A stretch of 64,000 nucleotides of DNA from Stereocaulon alpinum. Taxonomy: Eukaryota; Ascomycota; Lecanoromycetes; Lecanorales; Stereocaulaceae. Numbering within the stretch: the stretch's first letter is position 1; every line of letters starts with the position of its first letter. Made by a program: the position numbers and the translations under genes. Positions 47,626-59,870 of the stretch are shown in pieces. The stretch is taken from the NCBI GenBank assembly GCA_018257865.1, contig JAEUBA010000106.1, positions 1-64,000 on the forward strand, written 5' to 3'. Under the pieces are notes generated by a model. That model was not told the DNA's origin. It saw only the letters and a list, made by a program, of their open reading frames with translations, and made no database searches.

Positions 47626-49505
47626 TGGGTATTGGAGAAGTAGGTCCGTATTGCGAAATAAGTCATCACTGGAGCCCTATCGTGAAGATCAACGACCTCG
47701 TAATCGACTCGTTGTGGCTTGTCTGCTTCCTGCAGCCCCGCAAACGGACCATGTCCCCTGCTCACTGCTTCTGAGGTTACTGCACCGATGAGATCTCTGG
47801 ACCTCTCTGTAACTGGTCAATGCCCGCCTTGACCCATTAAAATTCTTCTCCGGACTTGCGATTGTGTAAATCTTCACGTGTCTTCGGGATCTTGTGGGTT
47901 TGAAGTATGCCAATCGTGTTTCGTCTCTGACGAATCATTGGATAGGATAGGCCTTTGGCCGAATCGAAGATGAGACTGAAGGAGTAACACACCACCTCGC
48001 GTATTTCGATGCAGATAGGCAGATGCAGATAGCATTTGACGGAAGACAGGAATGAACTCGTGGCTGCACACCGCAGAAGACGACTCCCACTTGCTCTTGG
48101 CTTTCGACAGTGTATATTATGGAGGCGATTACAGAATTGGGGTAAGTTTCAGAGTCGATACTCATGAGTTAGAGAGCTTTGTCACCAGAGAACGGGCTCA
48201 ATGGGCAGATCGGCATCGAGATCGGTTCCTGCACGTTGCTGCAACGGCATATGAATATAGGTGTACCAGGTTCATGCAGGGTGGGAGTGAGGTGTTAATA
48301 CCTCAAGGTCCACTAAGAAGCACGAGCCTTGCTTCTGCTTATATTCAAGCTGCAGGCTCAACTAGAGCATTAAGTAGCATCGTGCATTATCCGGCCTGAC
48401 AGCAACGGGACTATGGTTAGCTCTTATTGGTGGGACGAAAATGCTATCCGTTCAGGACGATGAGATGTTATGATGCCGAAGTGACGCAGCCGAAACGCCT
48501 TGAGATGGTCTTATCATCTTGTATACGCTTGCGAGTTATGAAACTCTAGTTGCCTGTGCAATGCATAGTGGCGTGCAATAATGCAAGCTGAGACCAGGAA
48601 AGACGATCAAAGAATTATTGATTGAACAGCAGCACTTGGTGCATGTGCATGACCTCAATGAGACCCGATCCAGTCGCCTTGCGGCTCTGCTGCAGGACAC
48701 TCTCTTTCGAAAGCGGAGAAGTATTGGGGCCGCTCCCACTATGCATAGCCGGAATGAAAACCTGGTTATCGCTGCATATTGCTTCAATGAGATGTCATCG
48801 TGTCATCGACTCCGATTCCGGCAGGTGGCTGTGTGTGTGTGAGATGCAAGTCTATGGAGGAGAAGTATAATTCGACTGTTCAGGGAAAATACGATATAGG
48901 CACACCTACTAGGCCGCATTTGACTTAGAATTGCCACCCGATCCCGATTGCACAGCTTTCTTTGTTGCAGTTGTCCTTCAGTCAAGTATTGGTTTCCTGC
49001 GTTACACTATCCACCCAGTATGATCATATTACCAAAGCCACCAACTTCACGAGTGGGCGTCAAGCACCAGAGAGTCCGCTCGTTCACTGTCAAATCACTA
49101 TATTCTCCTAGGTCTAGAGCTCGCAAATCACCACTGCTCTTCCTGATATATGAACAGACTCACAACTGTAACCATGTGATCATGCATGACGTCAGAATCC
49201 GAGGTGAGATATGGGTGGGGAAAGGGTTGCCAAAGGCGAAATGCCAATTCTATTGCACTAGAGCTATCAATCTATCACTTCGACGCATAACTGAACGACT
49301 AGACCGCCATATCTGAATATCTTTGTCGACCATCCAACTCTATTCGACTTCCCCAATGATATCCATTTTCTCTATCATACCAGTGAATTCCCAAAGGATT
49401 GTCGTTCCGGACTGCCCACGCCTAAAAATGTGACTTGATGTGATACCTTCTCTGGAAAAGGTTCCCACAGATGGGGCAAGGATGACTTGCGGAAGGACGT
49501 GGGGT
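47626..49505. other. Intergenic 1.9 kb with one doubtful small frame
   Basis: A 115-codon ATG frame at 48052-48399 on the plus strand has no recognised domain. A short GT repeat occurs near 48830. Nothing else can be supported. Confidence 0.4.
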
Positions 49506-50120
49506 CTAACGATGAGGTGGTTGCTGACCGTGCAATTTGCTAGGCGTAACGATGCCGTTAACGCTAACTACTTGTGCTGCTTCGGTTGGGCCTTTGTTTT
49601 GGCGCTGGAGGGGCGTTCTTCCAGACACTCGATGTCCGTGCTGTGGCTGGCGAAGATGACTTCGAGCCACACGGGGTGGAAGGGTAGGATCATAGGGAGT
49701 GGCGGTGGATAAGCTGATGAGGACGGCTGCAGCTTGCTGGTCTGAGAACTGAGGTGGTCCGAGTGACGGAGGAGCGGGTGTGCGAAGGGCGAGAAGTGCT
49801 GCAGCAACTTGCTGGACTGAGAGTTGTGGCGGGTCGAGGGCTAGAGGAGCGGGGTTACCAAGTGCGAGTATTGCTGCAGCAGCCTGCTGCTCTTCGATGC
49901 CTGATTGGGTAGATGAAGAGAGCGAGCTACAGTTGAGCTGATCATCGCCGTTGTGAGCTAGATGCATGATGAGCTTCGTTGATGACTGTATCCGAGAGGG
50001 TACACAGAGTATCTTACAAAGTGAGGTCTCGCCATGAAATATTTGTATTTGTATGTTATTGACATCCGAATAGGGCGCTGGAACCCGGAGAGGTGCTGAC
50101 TTGTTGTCGATAGTAATCAT
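49506..50120 (-). CDS. Hypothetical protein with three ~25-residue repeats
   Basis: Single exon, 204 residues, from an ATG. Residues ~77-150 hold three degenerate repeats of about 25 residues starting QQAAAAILALGNPAP, QQVAAALLALRTPAP and QQAAAVLISLSTATP, each followed by a Pro-rich turn (LALDPPQLS, SLGPPQFS). At the DNA level the period is about 75 bp over 49700-49890. The N-terminal 50 residues include a mixed beta-like region (NIQIQIFHGETSLCKIL). No signal peptide, membrane segment or known domain was seen. The in-frame repeat period supports coding, but the gene may be an artefact of a minisatellite. Confidence 0.4.
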   Translation of the reverse strand: MITIDNKSAPLRVPAPYSDVNNIQIQIFHGETSLCKILCVPSRIQSSTKLIMHLAHNGDDQLNCSSLSSSTQSGIEEQQAAAAILALGNPAPLALDPPQLSVQQVAAALLALRTPAPPSLGPPQFSDQQAAAVLISLSTATPYDPTLPPRVARSHLRQPQHGHRVSGRTPLQRQNKGPTEAAQVVSVNGIVTPSKLHGQQPPHR

Positions 50121-51876
50121 GGTTCGAGGTATACAGTTCTCTTAATTTATATACCAAGTTCAATAGGCCTGTGTTCTATCACAACTGCAAATGTCTTGCG
50201 ACACTCGGGGCCCATTTGATATTTGAAAGCCAGCAAGACGAATATTAACCTTTATAAGTCACTCTTTGATGGTGGTCAAGATCCATTACGAAGTTCATCA
50301 CATTCCAGGTGTTCATTACACCCCGTGCATGATACGCCGCAAGATGTTTTTGGCGAGGTGGTGTAGGGCAGGGCAAACAACGTTGCAGATTATGATGGAG
50401 TCGTTGGACTCTACTTTCACATCGTTATTCAGCAGGTTTCTAAAGGCTACGAAGTCTTCAACATTCAGCTAAAGGTGAATCTCGTGTTGCCTTTTTCTCA
50501 ATTGAGGAGTCTCAGTGAATGTTGTATCGCAGCTCTAGACAACTTTGTGAATCTAGAAAGCGTTACTTGTCATGTGAATGCCTTCTTAGTCGGTTATGGT
50601 AAAGGATATGTAGTAGGTGCATTCAAGCTGAGACTTAGAGAGCTCTGATCTACGTGCGATTACCGTGCTTATTTCATTCGCAAGATCAACGTCTGCTGTG
50701 ATCGCCTTACCAGCACAGCAGTATAGCAACTTAGAGATGTTTGGAGTGAGCTGAGATACTTCACACCGCTCCAAGTGAAGAAGCCTTACGGTGATGGTAT
50801 TGACCGATATTGAGAGAAAGACCTCCGATACGTGAACAATGAAGAAGTGTTCTATGAGCAACAAGTGAACACATTTGAGGGACTTGTTGTCTGACACGTG
50901 AACTTCAATGTTCCTTTACAGTGACCAAGCCGAAGCTAGCTAAGGGTGTTGACATGCCAGTCCTGGCTAGGGGTAATAAATTAATTAACCAAAGAATAGC
51001 TGGCTGCATGATATCAGGATATGTGCCCCATGAACAGTGCCTCGTGGAGGACTCTGGCTCGATCCGGCGAGATTCCCTTGTACATATTGTCATAGCGAGA
51101 TAGTGCTTCATCGATGACATTAAGAAGTCCAATAATTGAACATATTCCCACATTTGTGGCTCTACTTGGCTTGAAACCACAAGCCTTACGTATAAAGTGT
51201 CTTAAACGTTACTCGGATATGCATATAGGCGCAGAAACAGGACTTGATATATTGTCTATGGCTGTTCTCTGCTGGTTAATGCCCCAACTCTCCAGCGGTC
51301 CATTGTGCTTTCTAGAAAATCGCATGCTTCCGTGTATGCTGAAATAGTAAGATAGTGAAGTCTTATCTGTAACAAAATCAGTCTTGTTCATGCTATATCT
51401 GGTATTTGGGGCTGACTTGAACCCCGAAGGGATGTTTCGTGGGGTAGGAGACCCACGGTGCCATTTTACAGTGTGGAGGAAATTGGAAGTTATGTTCTAA
51501 GCACAAGGATAACTACCAAAGGATTATGTGTTGGAGTTTCGGGTTGGTTTGCATGCTATTAATTGGGTTCTACTAGAATTCCATCGATATCCTTTTCATC
51601 AATACAGTCTAATAGTGTGTGCAACACATTTAGCCATGACTTCACCACACTCCCCACCAGTAAAAAGCCATATGCTGTTCGGACAGCAGGCTGCGCAAGA
51701 GAGACGGATCGTGTTTGAAATGTTATTCGGCTCGGATGGTAGGAAGGGAAAGATTAGTAGACCCAAAGATATGCCGATGAGCTTGTTTTGGTGTGAAGTA
51801 GAAGTAAAGGGGAAGCTCAGCGACATTCGAGATAGTTTGGCCGTGACGGAGGTTTGAGACCCGCACATCAACCGTT
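50121..51876. other. Intergenic 1.8 kb, possible decayed coding DNA
   Basis: A minus-strand frame at 50586-50897 reads in a leucine-rich, F-box/LRR-like manner (SVNTITVRLLHLERCEVSQL) but has no start context, no partner exons and no clear domain. The sequence is more AT-rich than its neighbours. Nothing definite. Confidence 0.35.
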
Positions 51877-53248
51877 TCAATTGATTGCAGTGATGGCATC
51901 TCGCGCTTCCGCAACCATTTCCGGGGTTCTGGCCAAGATCGTAAAATTTGCCGGAAGTCCATTGCGAAAAGGTGGCAGTGTCTCAAGCCAGTAAGCCTTG
52001 GCCAAGTAGACGTCATCTGGATCGTAAGCATTTCTGAGGTCCAAGGTCAGATCGTTGAGGTCAAGCCAGCAGACCGCAGAGAACTTCGACCACCAGATTT
52101 TGGTTAGCTCTTTCGAGATTGAGTCACAATGACTCGCAAAGCGCTCTAGGCCTCGAAGATTGGCGATTTCAGGGTCATCATCGTCGGCGTTTATTGACTT
52201 GATAGTCTCCTGTAGAAAATGCGACCCATCCCAGGCGTCATCAACAGAGAAGGATAGGTACAATCTCTTAATATGGATTGAAAGGTCCTCCATACGGTCG
52301 AGGAATTTGATCGTATAGTCGGGATGGCCACCACCGATGACCCAAATATTCTCAGCCCAGTATGCGTGCCGGTAACCTGCCAGCAGCGCTGGCCTGAGAG
52401 CCCAGAACGCCTGGGCATTGGATTGCTCATACGATTGATCTTGGAACATGAATATGCCGTCATGATCTGTCATTTGATCTGGAAATATATGACCCGGCAC
52501 CAAAGCCTTGCGAAACGTGGCTTCCTCGATCATATCGAATAGCTCGCGTGGCAGATCTTGAATCGATTTAATAACCCCCGGCAGGTTTTCTTGAACAGAT
52601 TCGATGGACTCTTGTGTTGATTCATCGATAGACTGAGTAAGAAGACAAGGGCTTGGCGGCGCCGTTGATGATGTCGTGGGCTCTAATGTGTTGGTAGATC
52701 TCTCCCATGGCCCTTTTTCGTGACGATGCACATTGACCTTTGGCAAGGCAAGGAGTTGGAGATATGCTCGGAGCCTGAAGATCGATGCATAGTTGAAGAT
52801 CTCGACAAGGACATCGAATTGGGTGTCTAAAAGTGAGGCTAAGACCGCCTTGAATTGGTTCACAGCCGGTGGCTCCCTTTGGACAAGGAAATTCACCATG
52901 GCAGTACGCTTCTCCGGCTCAAGCCGTACCCAGAGGGCATGGATTGTCTTGCTGTAGGTGCTGAAGCCTGGTTCCGGCGGGGTGAGCGATTTCAGCCCGG
53001 AAGCTGTGACTATGAGATGACGCTCATCCCACTCGAGGCTCCCTAGATACCCATAGGTTGCACGGTCGTATGCTGTTGACCAGGCTGGGTCCAGAACGGC
53101 GACGTGGTCTTCTGAATCATCAGCAAAGCGATGATGGAGCATGTCAAGGGTTACGTACCGTCCCAGCCAGTGTTCTTGCCTAGTCGAGAGTCATTTACGT
53201 GTTAGTCAAGCAAGCCAGGAGAGCCATACCTTTGAGAGGATCGCTCAT
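51877..53248 (-). CDS. F-box-like family protein, copy B (intact)
   Basis: Three exons: 53248-53230 (19 nt), 53179-53159 (21 nt) and 53111-51877, giving 424 residues that start MSDPLKGKNTGWDEDHVAVL. Both introns are GT-AG and phases agree; the long exon alone would give a less natural start. Residues ~45-150 form a helical region (IHALWVRLEPEKRTAMVNFL; FDVLVEIFNYASIFRLRAYL). After a Thr/Ser-rich linker comes the F-box-like DLPRELFDMIEEATFRKAL, then WALRPALLAGYRHAYWAENI, WVIGGGHPDYTIKFLDRME, LYLSFSVDDAW, CWLDLNDLTLDLRNAYDPDD and LPPFRNGLPANFTILARTPE. Paralogous to 46702-47625 and 53890-55004. Function unknown; likely an intracellular adaptor if the F-box reading is right. Confidence 0.8.
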
Positions 53249-53889
53249 AGTGCCACCTAACCGTTGAATTTTGGTGTTGAAGCTCGAAAGATGTCGTTGT
53301 GGGACACCAGGTGTAATACAGAAGATAGAAGCTTGATGAAGGAAAGTGTCACAATAGGGGAAGATGTTAATCATATATGTATTGAAAGGAGACGTCAACA
53401 CCTTCTTAGTAAGACACGACCCCTGCAGCCCAACATGTGTTGACATCTGAGAAAGAAAGAGGCTGGGGCCAGATTCATTACGACTTCAAGTCACACTTCG
53501 GAGGGAAAATTATAGGAAGGGTTATAGTGGAAGCCAATGAGTATAAATCTTGACCGTAGGCAGTCCTACGAGTGCTCAAGCACCAGGTTTCTATCTGGCC
53601 CAAATCTCCATCCGTTCTGCACCTCCATCGGGAAGTGTTTGCATGCACGAAAACTCGCCCCACCGGGGCATTTCTCCATAAGAATGCAGCAGCGAAAATT
53701 GTGTAAACTATTTGCACAATGCCGCAATTGGAGCCAGGATAGTCACTGTCAATGGTATATGGTTGCAGAAGCGTAACGAAATGAGGACTAAAATCGGTCG
53801 CATGAGACTCCATAGCATGCTATCAATTTTATTGGGCCAATCCCTCCAAAGGAAACTTCCTAGAGAAGACTATCGCTCGTATGGTAAGA

Positions 53890-55004
53890 TCATAGCCTTG
53901 GTGCATTGACTACACCAAAAGCCTGGCGGACCTCAGCCTCTAACTCCGCAGTGGGAGCGAGTATCGTGAAGGTCGGCGGTACACCGTTTCTGAATGGTGG
54001 AAGAGTCTCAATCCAATATTGGCCTGCTTTGAAGATATCATCAGGTCCATGAGCTTTCCTTAGATCCAACGTAAGCTCATCTAGCTGGAGATATGTGATT
54101 GCAGAAAACTTCGACCACCAGAAACTGAGGAGCTCAACCGAAGTATCATCACAGTGGCTAGCAAAGCGTTCCAGGAGCTCTACGTTGTTTAATCTTAGCA
54201 TTCCGTTCTCGTCCGCTACCAAGTCAATCATGGTCGAAATCATGTCTGAGGCTCCACAAATGTCATCGATAGTGAAGGCTAGACGCAGCTTTTTGATGCG
54301 CATCGAAGCGTCTTCCAGCCGCTCCATGAAGCGTAGGGTATCTCTTGGATGCCCGGCTCCGATGACCCAGACGTTGCCCTCCCAAAAAGCTCGCTGATAC
54401 GTCGTAAGCAGGCTACGATTCAATGCAAGAAGGCCCTGAGGGTTGGCGTCGTTGTAAAAGTTGCCCTCGAATTCATACAGGCCATTCTTGTGTGGAACTT
54501 GGTCAGGGAACAGTAACCCGGCATGAAAGACGTAGTGAAATAGTCGGCTGCAATGGCGTGAAAGATTTCATTTGGCGTTGCGTGCATGCGATCGATAAAG
54601 ACGGCGACATCTGGAGTATCTGGTTGTGGGCCAATTATCGTCGATGCTGTTTCATAGGATGGCTGGGTCCAGTCTTGACAAGCCTTTGGCGTGATATTGG
54701 GCGGAATCGCGAGGATTTCGAGGTATTTCTTGATTCTCGGGACGGAGTCAACATCGAAAGCTTCTAGGAGGGTTTGAAACTGGATGTCCGTGAGGGATCC
54801 CACAACTTTTCCGATTTGTCGAAGACGTGATGACCCGAAGCGTACGAGAGTCTTGGATAGCTCAACACGCTCCTGTCCTCGGAAAGAAGTCATGAGATGA
54901 TGAATGCTCTTCTTGAATGTCTTCTGGGTTGATGCATAGGCTGACAGCGATGCCAAACCGGAAGTCGTCCGTATGAGGTGCTGAGGTTGCTCGCAACAGT
55001 CCAT
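53890..55004 (-). pseudogene. F-box-like family, copy C, frameshifted
   Basis: The upstream frame (from the ATG at 55004, MDCCEQPQHLIRTTSGLASL) matches copy B through the helical region (LVRFGSSRLRQIGKVVGSL; FQTLLEAFDVDSVPRIKKYL) and the F-box-like ATPNEIFHAIAADYFTTSFM, then runs out of homology near 54525. The family sequence resumes in another frame (LLFPDQVPHKNGLYEFEGNF) and continues ALNRSLLTTYQRAFWEGNVW, WVIGAGHPRDTLRFMERLE, TYLQLDELTLDLRKAHGPDD and LPPFRNGVPPTFTILAPTAE to the stop at 53890. One missing base between about 54520 and 54535 explains it; I see no GT-AG intron that would. Further 5' exons like those of copy B may exist. A sequencing error is possible. Confidence 0.7.
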
Positions 55005-57334
55005 AATGATGATTTGATCTCGGGGTTGATGAGCAGAATGATTACAAGATGAGTCGCCAGAGATCTTACCCGTGCTACAACCACTTGTTTGAGGTATGGA
55101 ATACAGGGCCAGAGAGGTGTTGGTACTGAAGAATGGCCTGGGAAACAAGACGTTTTACTCCGTAGCGGCTCACCAGAAGTTGTGTTTAGTGGACAGGAGA
55201 AGTTGTATCTTGTGGGGTCAAAAGTTGGACAACATCGGATCGAGGTGTTAAATTCCTCCTCAGATACAGGTCATGTGACACCTTCGTGAACCGATCACCT
55301 CTCAACACTTGGACTGCTGCCTGGGTCGATTTGGTTAGCACCCTCTACCAGCCACATTTTCGCTGGCAAAACTGAACAGCCCGATCAGGAGAAACTTGAT
55401 ACGTGGGCCCATCTGCGGAAGAGCCGCCACATGGCTCGCCACGAAGAGCTTCCTCGCCTACGACTTTGAGCCCAACATATCGGCTGAGAACCAGGAGCTG
55501 AAGTGTCTTTATGAAACCAGATCGGCACATCTAAGACCCGCCCACATTCCGAGGCAGAAGAAGACATTATAGGATATTTATTTACTTCACTGGCCTGCTC
55601 TTCGTCCTTACGTATTGCAAGGCTGTGTAGCCAACAACACATTCGTCGGGTTACCACAAAAATGGTAAGCCGCGAGGGTGTACTGGTGCTGTCTTGCTTT
55701 TAATGACTTCATTCCGATCCGGAAGCCCGGTGCCGTGAGTCTGAGCAACAATTCCGTCGACTTCGAAGGTATAGCCAGCGATGGGAGTACAACGAGAGGG
55801 GTGCTTTACTCTAACGTTCGAGGCATGGGATGTCATCATATACTGCAAAACAGCAGTGATAGTCGTATCAATGTGCAAGGCTGGCTGTCCAAAGTGACTT
55901 GAATAAGGCACCCGGGTCAACCTTGATGTGACTGACACATGACATTGATGGTGAACTGCTGGGACTTCGATGGCATACCAGCTGTCCAGGATCATGAAAG
56001 CTATTGGAGCGAGTCCAATATGTTGGCTTCATGAGCGAAGACTCGATCTCAGGTCTCCCACATACCTCCATCAGAAGTCCTGTCGGACACCCCGCTTCGT
56101 ACATTCGGAAGTTCTAGGTTCTAGTCAACACCTGGTTACTTCTTTGTGGGATGACACGGTCAGAGACACGCTAGACCCCAATCTTGGGAAAGAAGTGGAA
56201 TCGGTGCTTGCTACGTTGTTGGCGGTGGACCTCTCCCTTTGATGGCTCCACGGTATGAAATTTGGGTAGGGATAAGTGGCTATGATGCCAAGGCTTGCCA
56301 CTTGGCGAGTAATATCCTCTCGCAGGGCCTGTTGCGATTGACCCCAGTGCGCTTGTCGACTCTTTTGACTTCAAATTGCTCTTTAGGTTCGTTCGGCTTT
56401 GCTGCGCCTCAAGTGACATTCAAGTCTGAGAAACTTGGAAGCCATGCTATATGTTTCAGGTCTCCTGGCTCGAAATAAGCTTGGGCTGCTAAGGTTGAAA
56501 GAGCATTGGTTGAGAGATCATTTACTGAGAGTACTTCAAGAGCTTGGTGATCTTGCAAAGAGGACGATCCACTCCAAGCTTCGCTGAAAGCTTGCTACAC
56601 CTCTGTTCACACAGTGCTGGTGTCCGAAAATTTCTATTGAGTACCCTTTAGACTATTCCGCCACTCATGTTCGAGGTGTTTGGTAAACGACGATGATCTA
56701 GTTCTTCCGCTTGTTGGAGAACAAAGTATTGGCCCCAAGGTGATGTATTGGTGCGTACTAGGTGGCAGCTCATGACCTAATAGAGCAGCGGTCACGGCTG
56801 TTTCTTCGCGTTCAGTGTACGACTCTCGGTTCGTGATGCGGTATGTGTATCTCTGCAAGTAGATCTCGATACTATCTGCAAAGCAACTGCAATCAATCCA
56901 CGCCATAAGGCTCAGACTTTCGGTTATCTTGCCAGAAAGTATTTTTCTCATTTGGGAAAAAGTGACCTCGTGGGGCACTATACCTCGGAAATGGTTCTTC
57001 CGCTTCTTGCACCCAATATAGAACCCATGGTGTGTACGACATGATGTATAGTGACTGGGCGAATGGTAGTAAAAGCCATGAAGAGCTCGCCAAGAGAAAG
57101 CGATGATCGGAGATACGGATAAGAACGAGCCCAAGGGAGACTATCCAGTCAATAAGTATTGACGGTATCCAAAGACAGTGAAGTGATGGAGAAGCAGAAT
57201 CTGTCAATGGTCGTAGATGTGACGCAAGGCCTCTTATTCGAACACAAGTGGCCTGAAAAATGACTGCTCAAAAACCCATGGTATCTCCAACTTCATAAGT
57301 CATTCATTCATAGCATCGTGAAATCACCGATCTT
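55005..57334. other. Intergenic 2.3 kb, nothing certain
   Basis: Minus-strand frames at 56634-57207 look weakly coding in two different frames but could not be joined into one product by plausible splice sites. The rest shows only overlapping small frames. Confidence 0.4.
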
Positions 57335-57820
57335 CTACCGGCTGTGAACTTCCTCTTTCACTGCTGCCTTGCCCTTGCCCTTGTCATCCTCTTTGACTAT
57401 TGGCGGTCTGGAGCCGGGACATTCGCCCCCGTAGTCAGCCTCCTCAGTCTCCCATCCACTGTCTTCACCTTCACCCATCTTCAATGCCTCCTCTATGACC
57501 AACATGTCCCTCTCCAGCACCTCGGCCCAGTTCTGAATATCTCCCAACTCTTTGAGCTTGCCTGCCGCGTCATCTGCGACTTTTTGATGCTTCTTGCTTT
57601 CATCAGCTAGTCTCTTCGTCTGCTTGACGATTTCGTCTTCTTGTTTTGAAATGGCGATTGTATTATTGTGAATGTCAGAGACGCGGGTTTCGAGGGCCGA
57701 GGTGTGGAGATTGCCAATGGCTGTCAGGTGGGCTGTGACCGCGGCTTTGGCCTCGGCGGTGCGGCGTGGATCTGGAGGTTGAGGAGGCTCTGATTGGGAG
57801 GGTGAAGGGGGAGCCGACAT
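57335..57820 (-). CDS. BLOC-1 subunit 1 (GCN5L1/BLOC1S1)-like protein
   Basis: Single exon, 161 residues. The centre is a coiled coil: RRTAEAKAAVTAHLTAIGNL, then KQEDEIVKQTKRLADESKKH, and the family's conserved end KLKELGDIQNWAEVLERDML followed by VIEEALKM, closely parallel to the 'ALKEIGDVENWARSIELDM' part of animal BLOC1S1. BLOC-1 works on endosomal sorting; in yeast the complex regulates Rab5 through its GAP. The N-terminus is Pro/Ser-rich and the C-terminus acidic then basic. Length fits the family. The gene stands alone with about 1.4 kb of apparently empty DNA upstream. Confidence 0.75.
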   Translation of the reverse strand: MSAPPSPSQSEPPQPPDPRRTAEAKAAVTAHLTAIGNLHTSALETRVSDIHNNTIAISKQEDEIVKQTKRLADESKKHQKVADDAAGKLKELGDIQNWAEVLERDMLVIEEALKMGEGEDSGWETEEADYGGECPGSRPPIVKEDDKGKGKAAVKEEVHSR

Positions 57821-59193
57821 TGTGCTTCACATGCTGTGTACGTACGGTATATGATAGCCGCAGAAAACGCGACGCCGTCAAATGGTTCGCAGACTTTCAG
57901 GCTTCGGGGTCGTCCCGGTCCGGACACGCCACCCGAAGCCTGCCCTCTACAACTTCACTTGACAACCATTCTCTTCTGGAAAGCACTCAGGTCTCCACTC
58001 ATGGTCCGGAAACTTCGGAGACATAGTGAAGATCGGAGGTCTCAGTCTCCTGTCTACAATGAAACTTGTAATGTCCGAAAAAGGAAGCAACGGAACATCT
58101 AGCATTTGTGCTCCGCGGACGACGATGCAGAATATGACCGTAACTCAGTCTCTCCGTTTCAATGAAGCTAAGTATTGAAGATTTCGACCTGCTCTATCGC
58201 CGATCGATCTTAAGAGAACAAAAGCATTATAGCCTAAAACGAGTCAATGGCCGTGATATTCTTGATGCTCAGAGCGCAAGATGCTGTGCGTACTCCTGCA
58301 CATAAGTCGGAATGCTCCTTTGATTGCTTCGGACCTGTTTCTTGTAACATGTGTAACTTTGCTGCGTTTGAACAATCAAGTGCCAGTGTGATCACGGACG
58401 TGGCTCGTTGCCTGCTCCAATCGTGCGACCAACGACTAGTGTCTCTCGTTCAGCCTACCAATGCTTGTTGCTGCCAATGTCAAGTGGACAAGCAAAATTG
58501 ACAAGACGGAGCAATGTACAGTTTATCAAATAACAATCAGATCGACGGAAACATCTTGACGGTGGTTTTCCTTGATAATAGGAAGCGAACAGGCAGGCAA
58601 TTCTACACATCATATTCTTTCGTATGGGAATACACTACAGACCATCTAAGCCAAATCAAGATAACTCTCCGATCCTCGTCTTCTGAGCCGGGTGTCATGC
58701 AGCATTGATACCTAAGATGTAACGTACTTTGACGAAGTTCTTGCTAAGCTCCGGTGCTGCCGAATGACATCGAATTCCTGCATGTTGTAATAACATAGTC
58801 AGGGCTCGGGATGTAAAGGTCAAGGCCCTATAACGTCTGTGCTTCAGGCTTATACCCAGTGAAAGTCCAGGAGGTGTGTTAAAGGGTCCATCAAATGACC
58901 CAGGGGTAAGTCTGATGTTGGGGGCGAATGGATGGAGATATCAGAGTGACGCAAATCGGCATATTCACTCTCATGATCTCGTGCCCTTGTGCCGGAAAGG
59001 TTGGAACCTTCCTGTGTAGTTGTGTTCCCACACCACAAATTGGCTCCTCGCACTGATATAACATTCCTTCCTTTACTACTTGTATACCCACATTCTGAAC
59101 CCTTGGTCAATCTCAGCGCTCAATACAACCGCCATCACTCTCACAACAGTACAGTATCAAATATCCTTTAAACAGCACAATTCTCTACACAAG
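57821..59193. other. Intergenic, nothing recognised
   Basis: About 1.4 kb with only short overlapping frames (for example 58247-58501, Cys-rich by chance). Confidence 0.45.
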
Positions 59194-59870
59194 ATGGGTG
59201 CTTGGGGCTATGGCTTGTTACAGTCCGATCAGGAGCTCGATATATTGGCCGACATCTCCGAAGAAGCAGGAAAGCTTGCCAAAATCGCGTACTTCTCTTT
59301 CTGGTATCCTGATGATCTAGACGAGGCCATCAGTAAGCTTAGCAATGGCCTCTTTCACCAGCTTCTCGAGAGATACAAGGCCAAGAATTGGAAGCACGGC
59401 CTGATCTATCTAGGTGCTCTCTCGATGCGTCTCGGTGTTACCATAAGCAAGGAAGACATGCAGGTGCTCATCAACGCACTTGAGCGTACAAGGATGTATG
59501 ATTTGGCAAAGTGGCAGATGGACTGCGCGTTGAAGGGTTACCAGAATGGGAAGCCATGGAACTTTGAAGGTCTTGGACTTGTCGACGAGATGCGTAATGG
59601 CACCAACAAGTACACCACGGGTCACGGTAGCTTCATCACTGCTGCTTGCTGAAGTAAGATACTGACTGCTGGTTTCTGGTAGCATACCTAGCCAACGTTC
59701 CTCAGAATCCCAAAATGATGCCAAAGTACATGCCCAGAGATGGCGAAGTCGCAGTTGATGATTCCGAGGATGAGGATGAAGGGAAGACATGGAGTTCCTT
59801 CAAGTCCCAAGAACCGACGAGCACAAGCAAGCTGGGAGCAACACTCAAGAACCTTAGGTTTGGGTCCTAG
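59194..59870 (+). CDS. Uncharacterised protein beginning MGAWGYG
   Basis: Two exons: 59194-59626 and 59683-59870, giving 206 residues. The start MGAWGYGLLQSDQELDILAD is a familiar opening in uncharacterised fungal and bacterial proteins (DUF4259-like in the first residues), but the rest is not recognised. The first exon is helical and charged (LSNGLFHQLLERYKAKNWKH; LGVTISKEDMQVLINALERT). The second exon adds an acidic tail (VAVDDSEDEDEGKTW) and ends LGATLKNLRFGS. Without splicing the first frame stops at 59652; the second exon is supported by phase, a GT-AG pair at 59627/59682 and continuous sense. A donor a few bases upstream would also fit. No signal peptide or membrane segment. Confidence 0.65.

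Noticed and set aside
48052..48399. 115-codon ATG frame on the plus strand
   Set aside because: No domain, no splice support, and composition similar to random intergenic frames nearby. Kept only as a note.
50586..50897. Leucine-rich frame suggesting an F-box/LRR relic
   Set aside because: Too short, no start or partner exons, and it does not align with the three F-box-like copies.
51400..51480. tRNA-like segment on the minus strand with hairpins and GGGGTTCAAGTC
   Set aside because: The T-stem does not pair, the putative anticodon stem has the wrong loop size, and no D-arm is present.
56634..57207. Two coding-looking frames on the minus strand
   Set aside because: They lie in different frames and no GT-AG pair joins them into one product. 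Not enough to call a gene.
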